Shown: one piece after another, positions 8,569 through 15,962 of the stretch
Numbering within the stretch: the first letter of the stretch is position 1
How the letters are laid out: every line of letters starts with the position of its first letter
Assembly: GCA_026392135.1 (NCBI GenBank)
Contig: JAPLCR010000672.1
Location: forward strand, 1 to 17,542
Reading direction: 5' to 3'
Source of the DNA: Armatimonadota bacterium
GTDB lineage: Bacteria > Armatimonadota > Chthonomonadetes > Chthonomonadales > Chthonomonadaceae
DNA: 17,542 nt
Notes under the pieces: model-generated
Databases searched by the model: none
Told to the model about the DNA's origin: nothing
Seen by the model: the letters and a program-made list of their open reading frames with translations, nothing else
Made by a program: the position numbers and the translations under genes

Positions 8569-9639
8569 CTATTTCTGTTCGCCCGTTTCGCACACAACAC
8601 GCAACACTACATCCCCCATCATGGGCGCGGGGGAGTAGAAACTCCAGTAGACCTCGTTCGTAACTGGATCGTAGTCCCCATTTGTCTCAACTACCTTGCC
8701 CGGAACTTTCACGCTGAAGGTCAGGACGGTCAGGTTTGCGAGGCTACTATCCTTCCCGCCTCCGCCGTTCATTAGTCCCGGCGCATCTGCCTTTGTTTTC
8801 TCCGCGCTACTCTTGAACTCTTTAACCTGCTCGGCGGCTATCTTCCGCACAATAGAGCGGCGTTGGTCTTGGGTTAGTTCCGCCCCGTAGGTCTCTTGAA
8901 GAGCGCGGTCAAAGGTGTCGTACATCTGCCGCCTTAACTTTCGCTCTACGCTATCGGGCAAGAACATCATCTGGAATATCTCTGAGAAGAGCGGGTCTCC
9001 GGGACCAAATAGGAGGTGCCACACCTCTTTTGAGACGTTTTTCTGAAGTTTCGTCAGGTAGGCGGGTGTCTGAAGATTCGCGGGGAGGAGCAGTTTCAGG
9101 CTGTCTAAAGACCTCTTATCGGTAATAGGCATCTCCGCAAAATTCGCCGCAGTAGGCTTCTCCCCCTTCCACTTAATCACCTCGACGTACTCTAGGCGAG
9201 TGGGTGAGAGACGCTTCACGCTTACGGTATTCACCTCAACAGGCGCGGTCACGTTAGCGTCGCCGGACTTTATAGCGACATCGTGGTCAAGCGAGTCCCC
9301 TGCGTTCAGGGTGCGCTCGGCGGTATATACCTCGGACTTTCCGTCAAAGGGGTTCTCCGCCCCATTTTTCGCTTTCGCCTCTGATGTCTCTATCTTGCGC
9401 GTCGTTTTCCAACCGGCGCCGCTCGGAAGCAGGAAGGTCTTATCCAGCGTCATCACGCCTCCTGCGCCCCCGCCTAAAGGAGTGCCGTTGGGCGCAACGC
9501 CGTAGAGTTTGACAACGCGCTTCCAAGTTCCATCGCTCTGTATCTCCGTAGAGATAACAGCCCGTCCGCACCCTGTCAATAGCCCTAATAGGCAGAACAG
9601 CGCGGTGAACACAAGGCTTTTTCGAGATTGGTTTTTCAT
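8569..9639 (-). CDS. Putative outer-membrane lipoprotein, paralogue A, unknown function
   Basis: I do not recognise a named family. The protein (about 356 residues) begins with a lipoprotein signal, FCLLGLLTGC, with C24 as the probable acylated cysteine and glycine at +2, which favours outer-membrane sorting by the Lol rule. The body is beta-rich at first (LPSGAGWK; VSVKRLSPTRLEY), then has a charged helical middle (about residues 210-270), then a beta-rich end (FSVKVPGKVVETNGDYDP ... RVVCETG). The same landmarks occur in order in the gene just upstream on this strand, so the two are tandem paralogues. ATG 9639 is preferred because AGGTGG (9645-9650) lies 5 bases upstream; the longer GTG start at 9648 would sit on top of that site. 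It follows its paralogue by 30 bases and precedes mtlD by 16, in line with one transcript. Confidence 0.8.
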   Translation of the reverse strand: MKNQSRKSLVFTALFCLLGLLTGCGRAVISTEIQSDGTWKRVVKLYGVAPNGTPLGGGAGGVMTLDKTFLLPSGAGWKTTRKIETSEAKAKNGAENPFDGKSEVYTAERTLNAGDSLDHDVAIKSGDANVTAPVEVNTVSVKRLSPTRLEYVEVIKWKGEKPTAANFAEMPITDKRSLDSLKLLLPANLQTPAYLTKLQKNVSKEVWHLLFGPGDPLFSEIFQMMFLPDSVERKLRRQMYDTFDRALQETYGAELTQDQRRSIVRKIAAEQVKEFKSSAEKTKADAPGLMNGGGGKDSSLANLTVLTFSVKVPGKVVETNGDYDPVTNEVYWSFYSPAPMMGDVVLRVVCETGEQK

Positions 9640-9669
9640 TCCGACCACCTTTCCAGAGACGTTTCGTCT

Positions 9670-10776
9670 CTATGGCTTCACTTCGCACACCGCCCGCAAC
9701 TCAATGGGTTCCAGCATAGCGGCGGTAGTGTCTACCTGCCATATAACAACACGTTCCGAAAAGAGTTCGTCAGCAGTGATTTTAACGCCTAACCATTCGC
9801 TCATAGCGTTCGCCACGTCCTTGTTTGTTACGTTGCGACCTGGTTTTTTGCCTTGCTTGAACTCTTTTTGCATGGATTTGAGCGTCCTCATGTTGAACGT
9901 CTGACCGTCTGTCTCTACGACTCGCCCCGGCATGGTAACAGCGAACGTGATGTGTTGCGCTGGGTCGTAGCGCGTCGGCTCTTCGTCCTTCTCTTTACGG
10001 CACGCTATCCAGAGCGTTCTAAACTCAAGGGAGCTTGCGCGGACTATCGCGGAGCGTTGCACAGCGGACAAATCAGAGCCAAAAACCGTCTCCAAAACGC
10101 TTGTCAGTAACGGGGCGTAGGAGGTTCTGAACGCCTCCTCCTCATTTCTCTCTAATTTCCACCAGAACGAATCGCGTTTACGTGAGAACCAGGAGCGCCA
10201 GAGCGAATGTAGGAGGATGTTTTGAAGTTTCTGAGTTCTTTCAGGCGTGAGCAGATTCGCGGGAAACTTGCGTTTCAAAATGCCGAAAAGTTCAGCATCT
10301 TTCAGAGACTGTTTGCTTACGAAGTCAATATCTGTCCTAGGTCCCTGCCATTCTAGAGTTTCGCGATACTCTATCTGCGTTGGCGAGAGACGCTGAACCG
10401 TTACACTATTCACAACGACTGGCGGAAGTGCCTTGTCTTTCGGCGCTCTGATGGAGATGTCGCCGTTGATGGTTTCGCCCTCCTTGCAGTTTCGCTCCGC
10501 CCCATACGATTCCGAAAACCCGTCGAATTTGCGTTTCCCGTGAACAGTGGTATACGCGGGGACACTGTTGTGAGAAACCTTCCATCCGGCGCCTTTTGGC
10601 AGAACATATCTGTTTTCTAAAGTGTAAGGCTTATCTCCATTCCTATCAAACTTCGTGATTCTTCGGTAAGAGCCATCCTTATGCACCTCCACCACTACTT
10701 TACAATCCTCGCGCTTGCACCCCGAAACAAGTCCCAACAGAGCCATCAATCCCAACCAGAGTAGAGAATGTTTCAT
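9670..10776 (-). CDS. Putative outer-membrane lipoprotein, paralogue B, unknown function
   Basis: This protein of about 368 residues has the lipobox LLGLVSGC, with C20 as the predicted lipid-modified residue and lysine at +2. It shares with its downstream neighbour the ordered blocks LPKGAGWK, FDG-SE-Y-AER, VTVQRLSPTQIEYRETLEW, a helical middle region with an SAVQRSAIVR / DQRRSIVRKI match, and VTMPGRVVETDG ... LRAVCE. The two are therefore products of a tandem duplication that has since diverged. I cannot name a family. ATG 10776 is preferred over the in-frame GTG at 10785: AAGGGG (10785-10790) gives 8-base spacing to the ATG but none to the GTG. The gene begins 5 bases after the lpxK stop, which suggests translational coupling and a link to envelope or lipid A biology. 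Confidence 0.8.
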   Translation of the reverse strand: MKHSLLWLGLMALLGLVSGCKREDCKVVVEVHKDGSYRRITKFDRNGDKPYTLENRYVLPKGAGWKVSHNSVPAYTTVHGKRKFDGFSESYGAERNCKEGETINGDISIRAPKDKALPPVVVNSVTVQRLSPTQIEYRETLEWQGPRTDIDFVSKQSLKDAELFGILKRKFPANLLTPERTQKLQNILLHSLWRSWFSRKRDSFWWKLERNEEEAFRTSYAPLLTSVLETVFGSDLSAVQRSAIVRASSLEFRTLWIACRKEKDEEPTRYDPAQHITFAVTMPGRVVETDGQTFNMRTLKSMQKEFKQGKKPGRNVTNKDVANAMSEWLGVKITADELFSERVVIWQVDTTAAMLEPIELRAVCEVKP

Positions 10777-10781
10777 GGCTT

Positions 10782-11822
10782 TCACCCCTTCGGAGAAGAG
10801 AAACAGAGACGAGAGAGAAGCGCATAGAACGCATCGGGTTCATTCAGGCGCATCTCCACCTGAACCGTCCAGATAGGTATATCCGCCTCAAGTTCGGGCA
10901 GTTTCACCGCGTCCTTCTCCGTAGTGATAAGCGCGACAGCGGAGGCGGCGTGCGCCTCCGAATACATCTCGCCAAGTTCGGAGAGAGTCACGGCGTGGTG
11001 GTCTCGGAAACGATGTCGGGCAGAGAGAACGCCCCCCAACTCGCCCACCATCGACTCAAAACTAGAGGGGTTCCCAAGCGCGGAGAAGGCGATGACGCGC
11101 CGACCGTCCAACGCCTCTAGCGGCAACTCTTTCCCAGATTTAATGTCGCGCAGTCCGATAGGGTAGAGGTCTGCGGTAAAGAGGGGCATATCCGGGGCGA
11201 GAAGATTCACCTTTGCGGTCAGGGCGGCGACCTGTCGGGCTTCGGCGCGGAGGGCGTGGGTCAAAATAACGATAGAGGCGCGGCGAATGTGGTAGATGGG
11301 TTCGCGCAGTAGTCCGCGGGGAAGTGTCCCGCCGTTATCGAACGGGTCGCAGGCGTTGATGAGGCAAATCTCGACGTCGCGGTGAAGTTGCCAAAACTGC
11401 ATCCCATCGTCTAACAGAATCACGTCCGGGTTGAAAGCGTCTATCGCGACCTCGCCCGTGAACCTGCGCTCTTTCCCTACCACGACGGGAACCCCCGGAA
11501 GAGTCGAGGCGAGCATAAAGGCTTCGTCGCCCGCCTGTTGAGAGGTTAGTTTGACAGATGTTTCATCCGATACAATGGCGCAACCGTACTCATTATCGCC
11601 CTTATAGCCCCGATTCAGAATCACCACTTTTCTATTTTGAGTGCGAAACATCCGAGCGATGGCTTGCGTTATCGGGGTTTTGCCCGTACCACCCGTTGAT
11701 AGGTTACCCACGCTTATCACCGGCAGACTGAACCGTATCGAATTATAAAAATTAACATCATAAAGCCGGTTCCGCAGCCACACAATAGCGCCATAGATCA
11801 GCGTAAACGGATACAACCCCAC
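10782..11822 (-). CDS. lpxK: Tetraacyldisaccharide 4'-kinase
   Basis: LpxK phosphorylates the 4' position of the lipid A disaccharide at the inner face of the inner membrane. The 346-residue protein starts with the usual hydrophobic anchor region. It has the Walker A loop GNLSTGGTGKTP (residues 39-50, K48) and the downstream VILNRGYKG. The family motif appears as LLDDGMQFWQLHRD (D138, D139, D149), and RFRDHHAVTL is the expected later His-containing block. The residue after DDGxQ, often histidine, is F143 here. The only in-frame start before the preceding stop is GTG 11822, 7 bases after the waaA stop. It has no strong Shine-Dalgarno sequence, so translation probably depends on coupling to waaA. 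Length and motifs are otherwise normal and I regard the call as secure. Confidence 0.93.
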   Translation of the reverse strand: MGLYPFTLIYGAIVWLRNRLYDVNFYNSIRFSLPVISVGNLSTGGTGKTPITQAIARMFRTQNRKVVILNRGYKGDNEYGCAIVSDETSVKLTSQQAGDEAFMLASTLPGVPVVVGKERRFTGEVAIDAFNPDVILLDDGMQFWQLHRDVEICLINACDPFDNGGTLPRGLLREPIYHIRRASIVILTHALRAEARQVAALTAKVNLLAPDMPLFTADLYPIGLRDIKSGKELPLEALDGRRVIAFSALGNPSSFESMVGELGGVLSARHRFRDHHAVTLSELGEMYSEAHAASAVALITTEKDAVKLPELEADIPIWTVQVEMRLNEPDAFYALLSRLCFSSPKG

Positions 11823-11829
11823 GTCTTGC

Positions 11830-13161
11830 TCATGCGCTTGCGTTCCTCCCTGTCAAGAGTTCTACGACCTGTTCGGCATACCGCGCTGAGACACCCCTCT
11901 GCGCCTCCATCAGCTCCAATGCTCTCTGCCCTATGGCTTCGCAGGTAGCAGGGTCGTTCAGGAGGTTTCGTGCGCGTTCAAAGAGTTCTTCACCGTTCTG
12001 TACACAGAATCCTACTCCCGCCTCCGTTACCATCTGCGCCTCCGAGCGAATTGTGGCGTGTTGGGGTCCAAAAAGAACAGGCTTGCCGTGCGCGAGAGGC
12101 TGTAGAAGGTTCTGCCCACCCCCTTTCACGACAGGGGGGAAACTGTTCCCCACAAAGGCGAAGGTCGCTACGGCGTAGACGTTTGCGAGTTCCCCCATTG
12201 TGTCTAGTATCAGGTGACGGACGAGCGTAGGAGAGGTACCTAACTGTGTGCGGCGAACAGGAGACAGTCCCGCTTTCAGCATCGCCTCGCTTGCCTCTTC
12301 GGCTCTAGTAATCTGACGGGGCGCAACTACAAGGCAGAGGTCGGGAAACTCCTTAAGAAGGGTGTTATAGGCACTGAAAATGACCTCCTCCTCCTCCGGG
12401 CTTCGTGTGCTACCTGCCACCAATACGGGCGCGTTCGGAGGCAGTTTGAGGCTCTGTTTGAGAGTTGCTACCTGTTCCGCAGTCAGGCGTTGAACGGCTT
12501 GGTCGAACTTCGAGTTGCCCAGAACGCGCACGCGCCCCGTATCCGTCGGCGATACGCCGCCGAGTTCGCAGATACGCTCCACATCTCCTGCTGACTGCAT
12601 GAGCATACGGTCTATATTGGAGATAGCCCACCGAAAGAGAAAACGCGCCTTTTGGGAGCGGCGAAACGACTTCTCTGAGATCCTCCCATTCACCATGACG
12701 GTGCGAACACCGTTTCGTTTGAGGGTGTGCAGGAGGTTGAACCAGATTTCGCTCTCTAGGCTGACAAAAAGGGCGGGGCGAAGGGCGCGAACAACGCGGC
12801 GAACCACCCACGCGAAATCGAACGGGGAGTAGAAGATACCCTCTACATAGGGCTTTGCCTGTTGTTCCGCCATTTCGTAGCCGGCAGGAGTGATGACCGA
12901 GAAGTAGAAGTCGTATTCGGGGAGGCGCGAACGCAGTTCACGCAAGATAGGAACTGCCGCGACCACCTCTCCCGCCGATACCGCGTGCATCCATATTCGC
13001 GGTCTGCCGCCCTGTTTTGAGTGGAAGGCGGACGGTAGATGCCCCCAGCGCTCCCTCCAGCCGGGCTTGCTTTTGCCAGAGAGGTAGCGTTGCAGGAGGT
13101 ACAGCGCTATGAGCGGCGAGGTTAGGACGAGAACGAGGTTATAGAGGAGGAACGCGCTCAT
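11830..13161 (-). CDS. waaA: 3-deoxy-D-manno-octulosonic acid (Kdo) transferase
   Basis: WaaA (KdtA) adds Kdo from CMP-Kdo to the lipid A precursor on the cytoplasmic face of the inner membrane. The 443-residue protein has an N-terminal membrane anchor (residues 1-27), HAVSAGE at 59-65 with the catalytic-region glutamate, the acceptor-domain block ESEIWFN (136-142), and the donor-domain GSTR (250-253). The GGGQNLLQPLAHGKPV block (347-362) binds the CMP moiety. The common PRHPER-type motif reads PRQITR here, a mild departure. The start codon overlaps the preceding PhyH dioxygenase stop by one base (TAATG at 13163-13159), a strong sign of translational coupling. lpxK follows 7 bases downstream, the usual partner. 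Whether it adds one or several Kdo residues cannot be told from sequence. Confidence 0.93.
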   Translation of the reverse strand: MSAFLLYNLVLVLTSPLIALYLLQRYLSGKSKPGWRERWGHLPSAFHSKQGGRPRIWMHAVSAGEVVAAVPILRELRSRLPEYDFYFSVITPAGYEMAEQQAKPYVEGIFYSPFDFAWVVRRVVRALRPALFVSLESEIWFNLLHTLKRNGVRTVMVNGRISEKSFRRSQKARFLFRWAISNIDRMLMQSAGDVERICELGGVSPTDTGRVRVLGNSKFDQAVQRLTAEQVATLKQSLKLPPNAPVLVAGSTRSPEEEEVIFSAYNTLLKEFPDLCLVVAPRQITRAEEASEAMLKAGLSPVRRTQLGTSPTLVRHLILDTMGELANVYAVATFAFVGNSFPPVVKGGGQNLLQPLAHGKPVLFGPQHATIRSEAQMVTEAGVGFCVQNGEELFERARNLLNDPATCEAIGQRALELMEAQRGVSARYAEQVVELLTGRNASA

Positions 13162-13964
13162 TACGTTTGCGCTTTGGCTTCCGCCACCTTCGCGCGGGCT
13201 TCACGCGGGGTCTCTTTCATCTCGTTCCAGTAGAATGTGCGTGGAGTCTCCCTATGTGTCGCGGGCATACCGCACCCGACGATTAAAGCCCTGCGAGGAG
13301 TTGTAGAGGTGTTGGCTCCCGCATAGTGCGCCGTGCGGTTATGGTGTATCGTACACCCCCCCGCCGGAATGGGACACGCCACTGCCAAAGAAGCGTCTAT
13401 CGTGTCTATCTCTAAGCCGTGAATACGAGGGTCGTTGTTGATGCAGTGGTGAGGTTGCACCTCCCAGTTGTGGCTACGCGGAACGAACCAGAGGCAACCG
13501 TTCTCAAGCGTCGCCTCCTGTAGCGGGAGCCAGAGGCTAAATGAGTTGTAGGTCATCATGGGGTTCCAGTACGCCTCATCTTGATGCCAAGGAGTCGTCG
13601 CGCCGTAGCCCGCAGGCTTAAATATCGCATGGTCTCCCCCCACAGTGGCGAGAGAGCCTAGCAACTGTTTCGCGATATGCGCCGTATTCACACGGTAGAG
13701 TCCCTCTTTTAGTTCGGGGGCGTACTTGCTAGGCGCGAGTATTTGTGGAAGGGCTTCGCGCGCTCCCTCTTCATCTGTACCCGCTAGGTCGAACTGGTTT
13801 CCCTCTTCGCGCCCCGCTTTCTGTTCAAAGATGCGGTCATACACGTCGCGCATCCACGCTATTTCATCAAGTGTGGTAATAGAATCCAGAACGAGGTAGC
13901 CCTCGCGATGATAGAAGTCTATCTGGTCTTGCGTCAACTGCAGCGTTGGCTCGAAGTTGCTCAT
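13161..13964 (-). CDS. PhyH-family Fe(II)/2-oxoglutarate dioxygenase
   Basis: The 267-residue protein has the double-stranded beta-helix signature of the phytanoyl-CoA dioxygenase family. The iron-binding HxD is H127/D129 in TPWHQDEAYW. The distal histidine is H213 in TAHYAGANTS, and R224 or R225 in TTPRRAL is the likely 2-oxoglutarate ligand. The N-terminal block DQIDFYHREGYLVLD is also typical. All catalytic residues are present, so an active oxygenase is expected. The substrate is not known for most of this family. Its start overlaps the DUF374 acyltransferase stop (ATGA at 13964-13961) and its stop overlaps the waaA start (TAATG). It is thus locked between an acyltransferase and the Kdo transferase. 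By inference it hydroxylates a lipid A acyl chain or Kdo, jobs done elsewhere by LpxO and KdoO; this is untested. Confidence 0.88.
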   Translation of the reverse strand: MSNFEPTLQLTQDQIDFYHREGYLVLDSITTLDEIAWMRDVYDRIFEQKAGREEGNQFDLAGTDEEGAREALPQILAPSKYAPELKEGLYRVNTAHIAKQLLGSLATVGGDHAIFKPAGYGATTPWHQDEAYWNPMMTYNSFSLWLPLQEATLENGCLWFVPRSHNWEVQPHHCINNDPRIHGLEIDTIDASLAVACPIPAGGCTIHHNRTAHYAGANTSTTPRRALIVGCGMPATHRETPRTFYWNEMKETPREARAKVAEAKAQT

Positions 13965-14710
13965 GTTTTTGCCTCCTCCTCAGTCTGCCATTCAGCCGGG
14001 TAATCCTTGCGCCCTGCCATCTCCTCTGCCTGTTTTTCGACACGGTTAATAAGCGTTTCTAACTGTACGGCATAGGCTCTGCGCCCTGCATCATCCAGCC
14101 CAGCAGGAACATAAAACGGCTCTCCCAACACATAGTAGGCGCGTGAACAGGGGAGGGGAACCATGTAGGAGTCCCAACTCTTGACGAGAATGCGCCAACG
14201 CGAGCTAAGCCCCATTGGAATAATAGGTGCCCCTGACTTTTCTGCCATCATTATTACGCCCAGTTGGCATTTATGCGTAGGACCTCGCGGTCCGTCCGGA
14301 GTGAACGCTAACACGCCTCCCTCTTTGACTTTGCGAGCCATCTGTAAAGCACCCTTGACCCCGCCTCGCCCAGTTGAGCCACGAATTGTGTGAAAGCCGA
14401 GCCGATGGAAAATGTGGTTTTGGAGTTCGCCATCGCGTGAAAGCGAAATCAGTGCCCAGTACTTTTTACCTGCGAACTCATTAGCCGGAATAAGTGAAAG
14501 CCCGTGCCATGTTACGTAGATCACACCTTTACCCTTTGGGTCAAGGGCTGTTTTGTTCACATAGGTAATTCTTAGCGTGTGAAATATAGTACGGGTTACA
14601 TAGAAAATAAGTGTTCCAAGGCGGCGGCTGCGTTGTAGGGCTTTCGCCTGCTTCGCATCCGCCTCTTCTTGTTCTGAAGAGGGTTCGGAGGATTCTGGTT
14701 GGGCTGTCAT
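13961..14710 (-). CDS. DUF374 lysophospholipid acyltransferase-family protein
   Basis: This 249-residue protein belongs to the DUF374 branch of the LPLAT acyltransferases. A hydrophilic, glutamate-rich N-terminus (residues 1-28) is followed by a hydrophobic helix and the catalytic-type VTWHG (W68-H69). The conserved ISLSRDGEL (88-96), HTIRGSTGRGG (107-117) and FTPDGPRGP (136-144) then follow in family order. Members sit at the inner membrane and are widely found near lipid A genes. A likely role is transfer of a secondary acyl chain, analogous to LpxL/LpxM, but this is inferred from context. It follows the HIT gene by 21 bases and overlaps the PhyH start by 4 bases (ATGA). The Shine-Dalgarno region before ATG 14710 is weak. 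Confidence 0.88.
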   Translation of the reverse strand: MTAQPESSEPSSEQEEADAKQAKALQRSRRLGTLIFYVTRTIFHTLRITYVNKTALDPKGKGVIYVTWHGLSLIPANEFAGKKYWALISLSRDGELQNHIFHRLGFHTIRGSTGRGGVKGALQMARKVKEGGVLAFTPDGPRGPTHKCQLGVIMMAEKSGAPIIPMGLSSRWRILVKSWDSYMVPLPCSRAYYVLGEPFYVPAGLDDAGRRAYAVQLETLINRVEKQAEEMAGRKDYPAEWQTEEEAKT

Positions 14711-14731
14711 TGTGTTAGCTCTTGACTCTTT

Positions 14732-15073
14732 TTAACCGGGGGGCCACTGCATAAAGCGTCCGCCTAGCAGATGAAAATGCAGGTGGTATACTGTCTGCCC
14801 GCCATTTTCCCGGCAGTTAACGACAGTGCGGAAGCCTTCCGCGGTGAGGTTGAGTAACTGGGCAGTCGCCTGTACTGCACGAAATGCACCCGTCATCAAT
14901 GTTTCGCTGTCTAGTTCCATAATCGTCTCAATATGCACTTTTGGAATGATAAGTATGTGGATAGGTGCTTGCGGGTTCATGTCGCGAAACGCGATAAAGT
15001 TTGCGTCTTCGTAGAGGGCTTCTACCGGAATTTGCTTCGACGCAATTTTACAGAAGATGCAGGTATCACTCAC
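14732..15073 (-). CDS. HIT-family purine nucleotide phosphoramidase (HinT-like)
   Basis: The 113-residue protein is a complete HinT-type histidine-triad hydrolase, a cytosolic enzyme that cleaves AMP-lysine and other adenosine phosphoramidates. The N-terminal zinc-type pair is in CIFCKI (C5, C8). The triad HLHFHLLGG occupies 97-105 with the nucleophilic histidine at H101, and the protein ends with the usual WPPG. The start is a GTG at 15073, supported by an unusually complete Shine-Dalgarno sequence directly upstream. No ATG is possible here without losing the conserved CIFC block. It begins 12 bases after the UbiA-like stop, inside the envelope gene series, where it is probably a housekeeping passenger. 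Confidence 0.93.
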   Translation of the reverse strand: MSDTCIFCKIASKQIPVEALYEDANFIAFRDMNPQAPIHILIIPKVHIETIMELDSETLMTGAFRAVQATAQLLNLTAEGFRTVVNCRENGGQTVYHLHFHLLGGRFMQWPPG

Positions 15074-15075
15074 GT

Positions 15076-15087
15076 ATCACCTCCTTT
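15076..15087 (-). promoter_or_regulatory. Full-length Shine-Dalgarno site for the HIT gene
   Basis: On the - strand the sequence AAAGGAGGTGAT (15087 to 15076) contains AAGGAGGTGAT, a match to essentially the entire canonical 16S 3' tail. It ends two bases before the GTG start (core GGAGG to GTG spacing is 6). Its first bases belong to the TAA of the UbiA-like gene. This site decides the GTG start and suggests that the HIT gene is translated at a high rate independently of its neighbour. Confidence 0.85.
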
Positions 15088-15940
15088 AATGCTTAAAGAG
15101 TACCCAGACTGCAAACCCAGAGAGAGCCGCGAAGAGGAGCCATCCTCGTCGTAACTGCCCCATCTGTGTCACTTTCCCTGACCACGCATAGACCGAATAC
15201 GCCGCGGCAATCAGGAAGAATAGCAGAAAAATGGGCGGCAGATTGTGGTGTGCAATAAGGAATATCGCGCAGGAAAACCCGAGCAATGTGGTCGCTTTTC
15301 CGACTTGTTCTAGCCACAGAGGTGCTTGCGAGTACTGCAATCCTTCATCACGGCTTCGGAGTAGGGTGCGAGTGCGAATTGTGGCACCGATGTTTAAGAG
15401 AACATACATCCCCAACAGGAGCCAGGGCATACCTGTTCCCCACACTGCACCACAGGTGAAGCGTAGAATAGGGTTTATAGTTCCGCTTAGTAGAATATTT
15501 GCTTGCCAGTTACGTTTGAGACGGACATGGGGTGAACAGTATGCCCACTGACTTAGAGCCATTGCAAGAAGGCAAACCCCTACGCTCCACTTGACGGCAA
15601 ACCCCATTACCACGGTGAGAGTCGTGAGTACGAAGCAGGTAATCCAGATGTCGCGCCGCACTGTTTGCTTCTTTTCGAGCGTAATATCTGCAACTTCGTT
15701 GTAGAAATAGAGCGTTGTCCACAAGAGGGAGCCGAGTAGCATGGTTGCCATGACGGTTTGTAGGCGAAACTCCGCCTGTGACAAATACGCTCCCATCATA
15801 ATCATTACAGGGGTCTTTGTGATGACTGGCAGACGATGAATTGGCACAATCTGCCCCCATCCCAGCGGAGTTGTTGGCTGGGCAGTTGGAGATTGTGCCT
15901 TTGGTTCAGTTGTAACGAGGCGCGGAGTGGCACTCGACAT
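15086..15940 (-). CDS. UbiA prenyltransferase-like integral membrane protein, divergent
   Basis: The 284-residue protein has a polar proline/threonine-rich N-terminus (1-28) followed by about eight or nine hydrophobic segments, as in the UbiA superfamily. The first aspartate-rich motif NDxxDxxxD appears as N81-E82-V-A-D85-I-T-L-E89, with all three acidic positions kept as D or E. The second motif usual in the family (DxxxD with nearby glycine) is not visible; the corresponding part reads around RTRTLLRSRDEGLQ. Classical members transfer a polyprenyl group to an aromatic or sugar-phosphate acceptor. The altered motifs mean that substrate, and even activity, are open. ATG 15940 lies 22 bases after the PD40 protein stop, with a weak ribosome site. 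The HIT gene follows 12 bases later. Confidence 0.65.
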   Translation of the reverse strand: MSSATPRLVTTEPKAQSPTAQPTTPLGWGQIVPIHRLPVITKTPVMIMMGAYLSQAEFRLQTVMATMLLGSLLWTTLYFYNEVADITLEKKQTVRRDIWITCFVLTTLTVVMGFAVKWSVGVCLLAMALSQWAYCSPHVRLKRNWQANILLSGTINPILRFTCGAVWGTGMPWLLLGMYVLLNIGATIRTRTLLRSRDEGLQYSQAPLWLEQVGKATTLLGFSCAIFLIAHHNLPPIFLLFFLIAAAYSVYAWSGKVTQMGQLRRGWLLFAALSGFAVWVLFKH

Positions 15941-15962
15941 ATTCCGTCACCATGTGGAAGAG

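Noticed and set aside
9509..9904. 131-codon open frame on the + strand across the lipoprotein junction
   Set aside because: Antisense to both lipoprotein genes with no recognisable domain or ribosome site.
12410..12811. 133-codon open frame on the - strand inside waaA
   Set aside because: Out-of-frame shadow; arginine/proline-rich low-quality translation within a confirmed gene.
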